Source: an uncultured Collinsella sp.
Lineage (GTDB): Bacteria > Actinomycetota > Coriobacteriia > Coriobacteriales > Coriobacteriaceae
NCBI GenBank assembly: GCA_958423535.1
Contig: CATZRJ010000005.1
Coordinates: 1-59,883, forward strand
Length of the DNA: 59,883 bases
Direction of reading: 5' to 3'
A program made the translations under genes and the position numbers. Positions within the stretch are counted from its first letter, which is position 1. Every line of letters starts with the position of its first letter. This document shows positions 39,108 to 47,223 of this stretch, piece by piece. Under the pieces are notes generated by a model, which did no database searches, was not told the origin of the DNA, and saw only the letters and a list, made by a program, of their open reading frames with translations.

Positions 39108-41825
39108 TCAGTTGTTATTGCCACCATCGAGCAATGCCTCAAAATCCTTCGCCGGCATGGGGCGGTAGTAGAGGAAGCCCTGAGCGTAGCGGGCGCCCAT
39201 TTGTCGTAGCATGTTCGCCTGCTCATTTGTCTCGACGCCTTCGACCTCGACGGGTAGATGGAGCGACTGCGCCATTTCGAGCATCGATGACACGATCTGC
39301 GTACTGCGGCCTTGATCGCGGTCGGTGGGTACAAAGGCGCGGTCGAGCTTGATGACGTCGACGTTGACGTTCTTGAGCATCGCGAGCGTGGACTGACCGG
39401 TGCCAAAATCGTCCATATAGGTCGAGAAGCCGCGGGTGTGCAGGTCGGCCGTCAGTTTGTCCACGGCCTCGGACTCTTCCGTATAAGCCGTCTCAGTGAT
39501 CTCGATACGCATGAGCTCGGGCGGTAGGTTGTATTGGGCGGCAAGCGCCCCCATATGTTCGGCAACGTCGCAGGCAAGGATATCCACACGCGACACATTA
39601 AGCGAAACCGGAACCACACGAAGTCCTCGATCGATGCGCTTGCGCAGCCACGAGGCGACACTCTGCCAAATGTACTTGTCGAGCGTCACCACAAAGCCAC
39701 TTTCTTCGAGTGCGGGGATAAACGTTGCGGGCGAAATGAGAGAGCCGTCCTTGTCAATCCAGCGGGTGAGTGCTTCGGCGCCAATAATCTTACCGGTTTC
39801 CATATCGACCTGGGGCTGCAAGTGGTAGGTAATACGACCATCTGAGAGCGCGTACTGGAATTCGGTCAGCGTGCGGTGGAACGCGACTTCGCGCTCGTAC
39901 TCCGCGGGGCAGAAAATGGCAATGCGCTCCTTAAAGTCGTTTTTTGCGCGTCGATTGGTAAACATGGCCTTCGCCTGCGCATCGATGGTGATCTCCCCAT
40001 TGGAGTCGATGGGGTAAACGCCCATGGACGGCCAAAAACCTACGCCGTCGTTGTGCTTGGCTACAGCCTCGCGCACGCGCGCATAGACTCGGTGAACGAA
40101 ATCGTGCTCAAAGGGTATGAGCAGACAAAAGTCGTCTTGTCCCCAGTATCCCGCGACACCCATGTCGGCGTTCTCGATATCCTTGAGCACCGTGCCCACA
40201 TCGGCAAGCATACGGTCGCCTTCGGCCTGTCCATACCATTCGTTAAATAGGCGCATGTGGCCCATGTCGACGGTGGCGATACACCAAGCGCCGTCGCGCC
40301 TTGCCTCGAGAAATGCGTTGGCGCGTCGCATAAACTCGCTGGGTCGATAGAGGCCCGTGAGCGGGTCGATACGTTCGGCGATGGCGCTTTTGCGCTCCGC
40401 CTCGGGTATGGGGAGGCTGTCGTTGGGAACAAGCCCGCCGGCCGTGCGAAGGCGACGCTCGAGTTCGCCTAAAACGGCGGTCGCTTGATGGGTTAAGTGC
40501 TCGTAGAAGGCTGGGACGACAAGACAGACGGGAGTAATGGTGTCGCCCGCGATTTGAACAGGAGCGAAAACGGCCTCTTTAAGGTGGCGGGTCAGTTGCT
40601 CGAATGCCCCGTGGTCCAAATCGTTGCTGAGCACGACGAACTGGACACTTCGTGAACGGAAGACGCGACTCCTACCGCGGGTGATCGACAGCATGCGGCC
40701 TGCGTATTCGGCGAGCATGTTGTCGACAGCCTCGGCCCCGTAGAGCTCGTTGAGCTTTGTCGTGCCACGAACGCGCACCGCTATAAGGCCCGTCTCGCAA
40801 CGGTCGCAACGGCAGGCGTCGATGGCGTTGGCCAGCATGCGCTGCGTTCCGAGGCCTGTGGCGGCATCGACGGTTTCGGCAAGTGAGTGGTTGACGAGCT
40901 CGCCGACATAGAGCGAGGGGACATTTCCGTCGCCGTCGATACGAAACCCGCGAGCACGGCAAAGGACGTAGTCGCCGACGGCATTGCGCACACGATACTG
41001 CATGACGCGACGGTGCTTGGTGCCGTTATAGACTTGGTCGATGTCGTTGATGTAGGCCTCAAGGTCATCGGGATGGACGCGCGTTTTCCAGTAATCGCGG
41101 CAGTTGTCTATGTGCTCCGAGGGAAGGCCAAGATCGCGCAAGGCGCCTTGTGACCAAAGGGTGCGATGTTTGTCCAAGTTCTCGATAAAGAAATAGCGGC
41201 CCTCGTTGAGCATCGAAAAGGCGTCGAAAATACGATCGCTTATTTCGAAGTCGTCGGCGTGGACTTGCGTGATATTGCGTCGATCAAGGTGCATGGCATG
41301 ACGTAGCTTGTAGTCGTACATGCGATGGTCGGCATCGAGCGTCATGCGATTGGGGGCTTCGCCCAGGGCGGGGTCGGCATGCGACACTCCATAGCTAAAC
41401 GAGTGAGGCATCTCGGAATCGTTGTTTTTGAGCAGGACCGTTCGGCAGTGCTCAAGACGCTCGGCGAGGTCGTCCTCGGTCGCAACCGTAGATAGGATGG
41501 CAAACTCGTCGCCGCCTATGCGAAACGCCGCCTCGTCCACCTTCATATACAGCTTGAGATAGAGGCTTACCTGCAAGATATAGCGGTTGCCCTCGTCATG
41601 TCCAAAGATGTCGTTGCAGTGCTTAAGGTTATCGATGTCGATAAACGCCATGGTCACGGGCAGTTCCTGCTCCCAGATTTCCTCTAAGGAACGGGCAAAG
41701 CCGCCGCGGTTGCCAAGTCCGGTAAGCTGGTCGGTAAAGGCAGTCCTAATCAGATCATCCTGACGCTCGAGAAGGTCGCGAACGGTCTTTTCGAGCGTTT
41801 CGGTGTAATTGCTGACAGTATCCAT
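39108..41825 (-). CDS. Multidomain c-di-GMP enzyme GGDEF-PAS-GGDEF*-GGDEF*-EAL
   Basis: 905 aa, no TM. GGDEF1 (about 30-190) is intact (RIGGDEFAIL). A PAS-like domain (about 205-325) and GGDEF2 (about 330-460, RSRSVQFVVL, degenerate) repeat the order of the neighbour gene. GGDEF3 (about 485-640) reads YWGQDDFCLL, also degenerate. The EAL domain (about 650-890) keeps its catalytic residues: GAEALTRW, VSLNVSR, RIEITETAY, MDDFGTGQSTL, VIKLDRAF, EVEGVET and the terminal YAQGFLYYRPMP. It could therefore both make and degrade c-di-GMP. A dyad ACTAC-TGC-GTAGT with a TATACT box (41972-41987) lies in the leader. Confidence 0.9.
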   Translation of the reverse strand: MDTVSNYTETLEKTVRDLLERQDDLIRTAFTDQLTGLGNRGGFARSLEEIWEQELPVTMAFIDIDNLKHCNDIFGHDEGNRYILQVSLYLKLYMKVDEAAFRIGGDEFAILSTVATEDDLAERLEHCRTVLLKNNDSEMPHSFSYGVSHADPALGEAPNRMTLDADHRMYDYKLRHAMHLDRRNITQVHADDFEISDRIFDAFSMLNEGRYFFIENLDKHRTLWSQGALRDLGLPSEHIDNCRDYWKTRVHPDDLEAYINDIDQVYNGTKHRRVMQYRVRNAVGDYVLCRARGFRIDGDGNVPSLYVGELVNHSLAETVDAATGLGTQRMLANAIDACRCDRCETGLIAVRVRGTTKLNELYGAEAVDNMLAEYAGRMLSITRGRSRVFRSRSVQFVVLSNDLDHGAFEQLTRHLKEAVFAPVQIAGDTITPVCLVVPAFYEHLTHQATAVLGELERRLRTAGGLVPNDSLPIPEAERKSAIAERIDPLTGLYRPSEFMRRANAFLEARRDGAWCIATVDMGHMRLFNEWYGQAEGDRMLADVGTVLKDIENADMGVAGYWGQDDFCLLIPFEHDFVHRVYARVREAVAKHNDGVGFWPSMGVYPIDSNGEITIDAQAKAMFTNRRAKNDFKERIAIFCPAEYEREVAFHRTLTEFQYALSDGRITYHLQPQVDMETGKIIGAEALTRWIDKDGSLISPATFIPALEESGFVVTLDKYIWQSVASWLRKRIDRGLRVVPVSLNVSRVDILACDVAEHMGALAAQYNLPPELMRIEITETAYTEESEAVDKLTADLHTRGFSTYMDDFGTGQSTLAMLKNVNVDVIKLDRAFVPTDRDQGRSTQIVSSMLEMAQSLHLPVEVEGVETNEQANMLRQMGARYAQGFLYYRPMPAKDFEALLDGGNNN

Positions 41826-41971
41826 GTCGTAAGCGGCTTTCTGAGGTCGGGCGAATTGCGTCGGGCGAGCTCGTTGTGCACACGCGTTGTTGTTCGGCGC
41901 TTTGCGTGTATCCAGGCCCCCGCCTCGCTGCGTTGTTGGGCTAATTTACCGGCTAATGTTCGCTGTTGATA

Positions 41972-41987
41972 ACTACTGCGTAGTATA
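41972..41987 (-). promoter_or_regulatory. Dyad and -10 box upstream of the GGDEF/EAL gene
   Basis: ACTAC-TGC-GTAGT (41972-41984) overlaps a minus-strand TATACT (41982-41987) in the 323-bp divergent gap before the patatin gene. The rest of that gap (41826-42148) shows only A/T-rich DNA around 42000-42012 and a TTGACG at 42099. Confidence 0.4.
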
Positions 41988-42148
41988 AACAACAGCACAC
42001 AATTATATATGGGTGCACATGCTGTGGGCGGCCATTATTCGACAAACGGCAGCGCGACGATGCGATGTCCGATAAAAATGCGACTGAGACGATATATGTT
42101 GACGGGTATACTTGTCCCGGTTTTAAACGCAGGAACGGAGATGGTCGC

Positions 42149-43018
42149 ATGGCACAGCCGGATACGACGCGCACGGTGGGACTCGCGCTCGAGGGAGGCG
42201 GCTACCGCGGTATGTATACGGCGGGCGTGCTCGACGTTTGGATGGAGCACGGTTTGACCTGCGACCATATGGTGGGTGTCTCGGCGGGCGCGGCGTTTGG
42301 CTACAACTTTAAATCGCGCCAGATCGGCCGCGCCATTCGCTACAACAAGGCCTATTGTGCCGACAAGCGCTATGCAGGCGTGGCCAGCTGGCTGCGAACC
42401 GGCGATATGTTCAATGCCGACTTTGCCTATCACGAGGTGCCCATCGAGCGCGATCCCATCGACCTGGAGACATATCGCACCTGCCCCATGCGGTTTACGT
42501 GCGTGTGTACCGATATCGAGACGGGCAAGGCCGTCTACCACGATCTGCCGTATGGCGACGAGAGGGATATCGAGTGGATCCGGGCGTCGTCGGCAATTCC
42601 CGTGGCGACGCGTCCTGTCGCCATTGAGGGCCGTAAGTACCTGGATGGCGGCGTGGCTGATTCTATTCCCAGTGCATGGCTGTTTGCGCAGGGGTATGAC
42701 CGCAATATCGTGGTACTCACGCAGCCGGCGGGCTTTGTGAAGCAGCCCAACAGCGTGATGCCCATGCTACGTCGCGTGTTCCGTCACTATCCGGAGTTTG
42801 TCGCAGCGCTTGAGCATCGGCATGAGGTTTACAATGCCACGCTCGATGACCTGGCACGTCGCGAGGCTGCCGGCGAAATTTTTGTGGTGCGTCCGAGTGA
42901 ATCGGTGAAGGTGCCGTCGCTGTGCCGCGAGCCCGATGAACTCGAACGCATCTACCAGATCGGTCGCCGCGATGCGGAGGCGACCTTGCCCACGCTGGAA
43001 GCGTATCTGGCGGGGTAA
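42149..43018 (+). CDS. Patatin-like phospholipase (RssA/YjjU type)
   Basis: 289 aa. Oxyanion motif GLALEGGGYRGMYTAGVLD, nucleophile elbow GVSAGAAFG (GxSxG) and catalytic Asp in YLDGGVADSIP (DG/A dyad). The C-terminal half is the YjjU-like extension. Patatins hydrolyse acyl esters of membrane lipids with a Ser-Asp dyad. Start: ATG at 42149 with GGAGA upstream; a longer frame from 42065 overlaps the promoter. A hairpin closes the gene at 43030. Confidence 0.9.
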   Translation: MAQPDTTRTVGLALEGGGYRGMYTAGVLDVWMEHGLTCDHMVGVSAGAAFGYNFKSRQIGRAIRYNKAYCADKRYAGVASWLRTGDMFNADFAYHEVPIERDPIDLETYRTCPMRFTCVCTDIETGKAVYHDLPYGDERDIEWIRASSAIPVATRPVAIEGRKYLDGGVADSIPSAWLFAQGYDRNIVVLTQPAGFVKQPNSVMPMLRRVFRHYPEFVAALEHRHEVYNATLDDLARREAAGEIFVVRPSESVKVPSLCREPDELERIYQIGRRDAEATLPTLEAYLAG

Positions 43019-43029
43019 GGGTCGCATGC

Positions 43030-43075
43030 GGAAAGCGCGCCCCGGAATGGAGGTCCAAGCTGGGATGCGCTTTCC
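43030..43075. terminator. Terminator-like hairpin between convergent genes
   Basis: GGAAAGCGC and GCGCTTTCC pair across a 28-nt loop, between the patatin (+) and thiE (-) genes. Confidence 0.5.
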
Positions 43076-43120
43076 GTTGCTGAAGAATATGAGGCTGCGA
43101 ATCGGCTGCTCGGCTTATGC

Positions 43121-43816
43121 CTATGCCCGCTGCCAGGTATCGACGAGCTCCTTGGCTGCGGCGTAGGGGTCGTCGGCACTGCAGACGGCGCTCACCACAA
43201 AGAAGCCATCGACGCCGGTGGCCTTGAGCTGCGGCAGGTCGGCCGTCTTGACGCCGCCGCCCACCACGATGGGCACGGGGCTTGCCGCGTGGAGCGCGGC
43301 CAGATCCTCAAAGCTTTTGGTGATGATGGAGCCATCGGCTGCGCGTCCGCAATCGCGTTTGGTCTCGGTCTCGTGGAGCGGGCCGATGCCCAGGTAGTCG
43401 ACCAGGCTCATGTCGGCGGTCTTGACGTACTCGAGCATCTCCTCGCAGCGTGCCGAAAGGCCCACGATGGCATCGGGGCCCAAAAGTTTGCGGCAGACCT
43501 CGACGGGAATATCACTCTGGCCCACGTGCACGCCGTCGACAGCAATACCCTGCTCATGCGCGGCGAGTACGCAGTCCAGGCGGTCGTCGATCAGCAAGGC
43601 GACTTGACCGGTCTTGCCGGCCTGTGCGATTGCCCGCGCGGCGTCGCCGGCCAGCGCGATGATTTCGCGGGCGCTTGCCACCTTGGAGCGCACCTGGATG
43701 CAGGTAAAGCCTGCGTCGAGCGCCTGGGCCACCACATCGCCCACGGGACGCCCGAGCGTGTTTTCGGGGCCGAGTACCAGATAGGCCGAGATATCAAGGT
43801 TGTCGCGGATGCTCAT
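43121..43816 (-). CDS. thiE: Thiamine-phosphate synthase
   Basis: 231 aa TIM-barrel enzyme joining HMP-PP and THZ-P to thiamine monophosphate. Motifs: CIQVRSKVASAREIIAL (the QLRxK region), LLIDDRLDCVLAAHEQGIAVDGVHVGQSDIP (the NDR..DGVHLGQ motif) and VVGGGVKTADLPQLKATGVDGFFVVSAV. The ATG overlaps the stop of the thiamine-binding gene (ATGA 43813-43816). Last gene of the TPP-riboswitch operon. Confidence 0.95.
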   Translation of the reverse strand: MSIRDNLDISAYLVLGPENTLGRPVGDVVAQALDAGFTCIQVRSKVASAREIIALAGDAARAIAQAGKTGQVALLIDDRLDCVLAAHEQGIAVDGVHVGQSDIPVEVCRKLLGPDAIVGLSARCEEMLEYVKTADMSLVDYLGIGPLHETETKRDCGRAADGSIITKSFEDLAALHAASPVPIVVGGGVKTADLPQLKATGVDGFFVVSAVCSADDPYAAAKELVDTWQRA

Positions 43817-44154
43817 CGTGCTTCCTCCTGCTTTTTGATCTGTGCTTCCATGCGCTCGAGTTTGCCGGTCATGGTGTCGGTAAATCCGGGTCGAATATCG
43901 GCTTTGAGCACGACTTCGGTGCGGATGCCCTTGCTCGCCAACACAAAGGTTGCGTCGCGCACGACCTGCATGACCTCGTCCCAGTCGCCCTCGATCTCGG
44001 TGAACATCGAGGTGGTGTGGTTGGGAAGGCCGCTCTCGCGAATGACGCGCACGACCTCGGCGACCTCGGCGGACAGTTCATCGCCGGTGCCGCACGGGGC
44101 GATGGCCACGGCGACGAGTGTGTTCATGCCGGCATTGGTTGCGGGCTCGGACAT
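43813..44154 (-). CDS. MTH1187/YkoF-type thiamine-binding protein
   Basis: 113 aa. The MTH1187 family pattern is visible: MNTLVAVAIAPCGTGDELSAEVAEVVRVIRESGLPNHTTSMFTEIEGDWDEVMQVV shown here in parts (VAVAIAPCGTG, VIRESGLPNHTTSMFTEIEG, SKGIRTEVVLKADIRPG). These ferredoxin-like-fold proteins bind thiamine or HMP and often sit in TPP-controlled operons, as here between thiM and thiE (3 nt after thiM, overlapping thiE by 4 nt). They are thought to act in thiamine or precursor handling, not catalysis. GAGG precedes the ATG. Confidence 0.85.
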   Translation of the reverse strand: MSEPATNAGMNTLVAVAIAPCGTGDELSAEVAEVVRVIRESGLPNHTTSMFTEIEGDWDEVMQVVRDATFVLASKGIRTEVVLKADIRPGFTDTMTGKLERMEAQIKKQEEAR

Positions 44155-44157
44155 GGC

Positions 44158-44997
44158 TTATGCCTCCTCGAGCTCGAGTTGGTTATCGGCAATATCCTGG
44201 GCGGTCGCGCGGTAGAGCTCGTCGATAAAGGCGACCTTAAAGCTTGCCGGGGCATCGGCGACAGCGGCGGCACGCGTGCCGGCAACGTTGTAGACGGCGG
44301 TGCCGCAGATGGCTGCCGTAAACGGATCGGCAGCGCAGGCGTACACAGCCAGCACGCCACCCTGCGAGCAGCCGCAGCCGGTGATCTTGGACATGAGCGG
44401 ACTGCCGCCGTGGGACTTGGCCACCGTCGTGCCGTCGGTAATCAGGTCGACTTCGCCCGAGACCACTACGGCTCCGCCGGTGTAGCGGGCGAGCGCCACA
44501 GCGGCATCGCGGGCGGCGTCGACCGTGTCGGTGGTATCGACACCGCGCACGCGGCTCAGATCAGCTGCCTCGCCCTCAAGACCCCACAGGCCGGCGAGTG
44601 CGATGATCTCGGAGGCGTTGCCGCGCACGATGGCAGGCTTGTACTGCTTGAGCTCGTTTACCAGCTGGGTTCGCAGGCTACCGATGCCCAGGCCCACCGG
44701 ATCGAGCACCCAGGGCTTGCCGGCGTCGTGTGCCGCCTTGGCCGCGCGGGGAATCGTCTGCTCGTAGATGGGGAAGAGCGTGCCCATGTTGAGATAGATG
44801 GCGCCGCCGCCGGCAACGAGCGCCTCGCCCTCGTCGGGCAGATAGACCATGGCGGCCGAACCGCCCACGGCGAGCTGAGCATTGGCGACAAAGTCGATCG
44901 TCACCGTGTTGGTGATGGAGCCGGCCATCGGATTGGTGGCGCGAATCTCCTCCACGGCCTTGACCACATTTTGCTTAAGCTGTTCCGAATCAATCAC
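44158..44997 (-). CDS. thiM: Hydroxyethylthiazole kinase
   Basis: 279 aa from a GTG (44997) preceded by AAGGAGG. ThiM phosphorylates 4-methyl-5-(2-hydroxyethyl)thiazole in thiazole salvage. Seen: ITNTVTIDFVANAQLAVGGSAAMVYLPDEG (the N-terminal family signature), WVLDPVGLGIGSLRT, VRGNASEIIALAG and the GCGCSQGGVLAVYAC anion-hole loop. First gene of the minus-strand operon thiM - thiamine-binding - thiE, behind a TPP riboswitch and an intrinsic terminator. No thiC or thiG is in the window, consistent with a salvage route. Confidence 0.94.
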   Translation of the reverse strand: MIDSEQLKQNVVKAVEEIRATNPMAGSITNTVTIDFVANAQLAVGGSAAMVYLPDEGEALVAGGGAIYLNMGTLFPIYEQTIPRAAKAAHDAGKPWVLDPVGLGIGSLRTQLVNELKQYKPAIVRGNASEIIALAGLWGLEGEAADLSRVRGVDTTDTVDAARDAAVALARYTGGAVVVSGEVDLITDGTTVAKSHGGSPLMSKITGCGCSQGGVLAVYACAADPFTAAICGTAVYNVAGTRAAAVADAPASFKVAFIDELYRATAQDIADNQLELEEA

Positions 44998-45023
44998 TGC
45001 ACATGCCTCCTTGGCATAGAAAA

Positions 45024-45049
45024 GGGGCGCTGTGCATAGACAGCGCCCC
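45024..45049 (-). terminator. Riboswitch-controlled intrinsic terminator
   Basis: On the minus strand GGGGCGCTGT and ACAGCGCCCC make a 10-bp stem followed by TTTT, between the TPP aptamer and the thiM ribosome-binding site. TPP binding should favour it. Confidence 0.85.
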
Positions 45050-45058
45050 TGTAAAGGC

Positions 45059-45157
45059 GGCATGCTCCCTACGCCAGCATTAACTGACAGGTTCAAAGGA
45101 TTGGGCCCCATGCCCTCTCAGCCTTGTGGTTTGCACCGCCGGCACTCCCGCATCGAA
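45059..45157 (-). promoter_or_regulatory. TPP riboswitch (thi box)
   Basis: Read on the minus strand: GGGAGTGCCGGCGG..., then GGCTGAGAGGGCAT, then CCTTTGAACCTGTCAGTT followed by AATGCTGGCGTAGGGAG. These are the conserved CUGAGA, ACCUG and AAUGCxxGCGUAGGGA blocks of the TPP aptamer. It precedes the terminator at 45024-45049 and thiM. Confidence 0.95.
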
Positions 45158-45180
45158 TCTGTTGTTCCCTATACTAGCGC

Positions 45181-45215
45181 ACCTGCCAAAAAGGGACAGG
45201 TTTATTTTGGCAGGT
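45181..45215. repeat. Palindromic repeat, ACCTGCCAAAA family, copy 2
   Basis: ACCTGCCAAAA and TTTTGGCAGGT with AGGGACAGGTTTA between; 34 of 35 bases equal the copy at 24646-24680. It sits between the riboswitch leader (-) and the HAD gene (+), just upstream of a TACAAT box (45219-45224). Confidence 0.85.
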
Positions 45216-45252
45216 CGTTACAATAGGTAGGACCGATACGAATGGGGGCCTT

Positions 45253-46161
45253 ATGATTAAACTTGTGCTGACCGATATGGACGATACGCTGATTCCAGCC
45301 GGGCATGACGGCGCCAGCGACTACGCCATCGAGGGCATTCATGCCATGCAGGCGGCGGGTCTGCACTTTGGCCCGGTTTCGGGTCGCCAGCCGTCCGCGA
45401 TGGGCTGGATGTTCCGCAATTGCGTCGAGTGCTTCTCGACCGGCGCGTTCTGCAACGGCCAGGTAATGTTTGTCGACGGTCAGGCGGTCGCTTCGCGCGC
45501 GACCGACAACGCCGCCCTTATGCGTTTGGCTGACTACTTGGAGCAGGAGACCGACGATACGTATCTGAAGGTCTACAGCCTGGGTGATGACTTTTGGAAT
45601 AACGATGCCTACTGCGTGACGAGCGATCCCGAGCGCGTACGCCGCGCCATGGAGTCGGGCGGCAACGCGTGGCTCAAGGGCGAAGAGGCCCCGTGCCGTC
45701 CCGTCGTCGATGATGCGCCGGTGTTTAAGGCGAATATTTGGAGTGCCCGTTCACGTGAGGAGCTCGTGGAGCTACGCGAGCGCGTTGCCGCTGAGGTGCC
45801 GGAACTCTCGCTCGTGTTTCCCAACAATCGAGTGCGCCTGCTTGACATCCTTCCGGCCGGTTGGGACAAGGGCTGCGCTGCACTGGAGCTGGCGCGCGCT
45901 TTGGGCCTGACGACCGATGAGGTGGCCGTATTTGGCGATTCCGATAACGATCTGCCCATGATCGATGCCGTTCCCAACTCCGTTGCAGTCGCCAATGCCA
46001 ACGAGGCTGTCACGGCTGCCGCGCGCTGGCATATCGGCGCTGCGGCAGACGATGCGGTTGCCGGGGCTCTGCATCAGATTGCCGCCTGCGCCGCGACGGG
46101 GGAGATGCCGCCGTTTATGCGTCAGATGGATGCGACGGGTTTCGACGTCACGAACGTCTAG
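45253..46161 (+). CDS. HAD-superfamily (Cof-type) phosphatase
   Basis: 302 aa. Motif I LTDMDDTL carries the nucleophile and acid/base aspartates, motif II is in FGPVSGRQ, motif III Lys in GWDKGCAALELA and motif IV GDSDNDLPMI. The Cof-type C2 cap lies between motifs II and III. Typical substrates are sugar phosphates, FMN or PLP; the actual one is not evident. GGGGG precedes the ATG. The LysR gene starts 10 nt after the stop, so the two are co-transcribed. Confidence 0.9.
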   Translation: MIKLVLTDMDDTLIPAGHDGASDYAIEGIHAMQAAGLHFGPVSGRQPSAMGWMFRNCVECFSTGAFCNGQVMFVDGQAVASRATDNAALMRLADYLEQETDDTYLKVYSLGDDFWNNDAYCVTSDPERVRRAMESGGNAWLKGEEAPCRPVVDDAPVFKANIWSARSREELVELRERVAAEVPELSLVFPNNRVRLLDILPAGWDKGCAALELARALGLTTDEVAVFGDSDNDLPMIDAVPNSVAVANANEAVTAAARWHIGAAADDAVAGALHQIAACAATGEMPPFMRQMDATGFDVTNV

Positions 46162-46171
46162 GGAGAAAGCC

Positions 46172-47068
46172 ATGAAGCTTCAGCAGCTCAGGTATGTCGT
46201 CAAAGTTGCCGAATGCGGCAGCATCACCGAGGCCTCGCGCCGGCTCTTTGTGTCGCAGCCTTCGATTACCGCATCAATCCGCGATCTCGAAAACGAGATG
46301 GGCGTGCACATCTTTGAGCGCACCAACAAGGGCGTCATTGTGTCCGAGGAAGGCGAGACCTTCTTGGGCTATGCGCGCCAGGTACTCGACCAGGCCGACC
46401 TGCTCGAGGGCAAGTACAAGGGCGCGTCCGAGCAGGTGCCGCACTTTAGTGTGAGCTGCCAGCATTATTCCTTTGCCGTCAATGCGTTTGTCGATGTGAT
46501 CCGTGAGTTCGATGCCGCGCGCTACGACTTTACCCTGCGCGAGGAGCAGACTCACGAGATTATCGAGGACGTCGCGCATATGAAGAGCGAACTGGGCATC
46601 CTGTACTTATCCGAGCACAATCGCGAGGTTATCGAGCGCATGCTGGCGGCCAACGAGCTCGTGTTCGAAGGACTATTCTGCGCCACGCCACACGTCTTTG
46701 TGTGTGCCGACCATCCGCTGGCGGGCCGCTCCAGCGTGACGCTCGAGGACCTGGAGGACTATCCCTTCCTGTCCTACGAGCAGGGCAGCTACAACTCGTT
46801 TTACTATTCCGAGGAACTGACCTCGACGTTTGAGCGCCGCAAGAATATCCGCGTGCGCGACCGTGCGACACTGTTCAACCTGGCCATGGGCCTCAACGGC
46901 TACACGGTGTGTTCGGGTGTGATCAGCCATGAGCTTAACGGTCCCGGCATCATCTCGATTCCGCTTGATGTAGACGAGTACATGGAGATTGGCATCATCA
47001 CGCGCAAGAACACGACACTTACGCGCTACGGGCAGGCCTATATCGACGCGATTCGCCAGCATATCTAG
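46172..47068 (+). CDS. LysR-type regulator, probable regulator of the next gene
   Basis: 298 aa. MKLQQLRYVVKVAECGSITEASRRLFVSQPSITASIRDLE (shown in part: an HTH typical of CysB/CbL-like and MetR-like LysRs) is followed by an effector domain (PHFSVSCQHYSFAVNAFVDVI, LGILYLSEHNREVI, GLNGYTVCSGVI). GGGAG precedes the ATG. The MetE-like gene lies 155 nt downstream on the same strand behind a dyad (47116-47136), which suggests control of methionine-related sulfur metabolism; this is inference from context. Confidence 0.9.
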   Translation: MKLQQLRYVVKVAECGSITEASRRLFVSQPSITASIRDLENEMGVHIFERTNKGVIVSEEGETFLGYARQVLDQADLLEGKYKGASEQVPHFSVSCQHYSFAVNAFVDVIREFDAARYDFTLREEQTHEIIEDVAHMKSELGILYLSEHNREVIERMLAANELVFEGLFCATPHVFVCADHPLAGRSSVTLEDLEDYPFLSYEQGSYNSFYYSEELTSTFERRKNIRVRDRATLFNLAMGLNGYTVCSGVISHELNGPGIISIPLDVDEYMEIGIITRKNTTLTRYGQAYIDAIRQHI

Positions 47069-47115
47069 GCTGCTGTGCTCCGCGCGGGTCAAATCTCTTT
47101 ATGGCAGTCCAGACT

Positions 47116-47152
47116 GATATAGGAAACGTCTATATCAAACTGATATAAACGT
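47116..47152 (+). promoter_or_regulatory. Dyad/direct-repeat operator candidate upstream of the MetE-like gene
   Basis: GATATA (47116-47121), 9 nt, TATATC (47131-47136) form a dyad, and a further GATATA starts at 47142, 26 nt after the first. The cluster resembles multi-site LysR/MetR operators. Confidence 0.5.
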
Positions 47153-47223
47153 ATATTTTACGATGTCCATATGAGCGCTCATACTCTGTCCCAGTAAAGC
47201 AACCAATGCAAAGGGAGATATCT

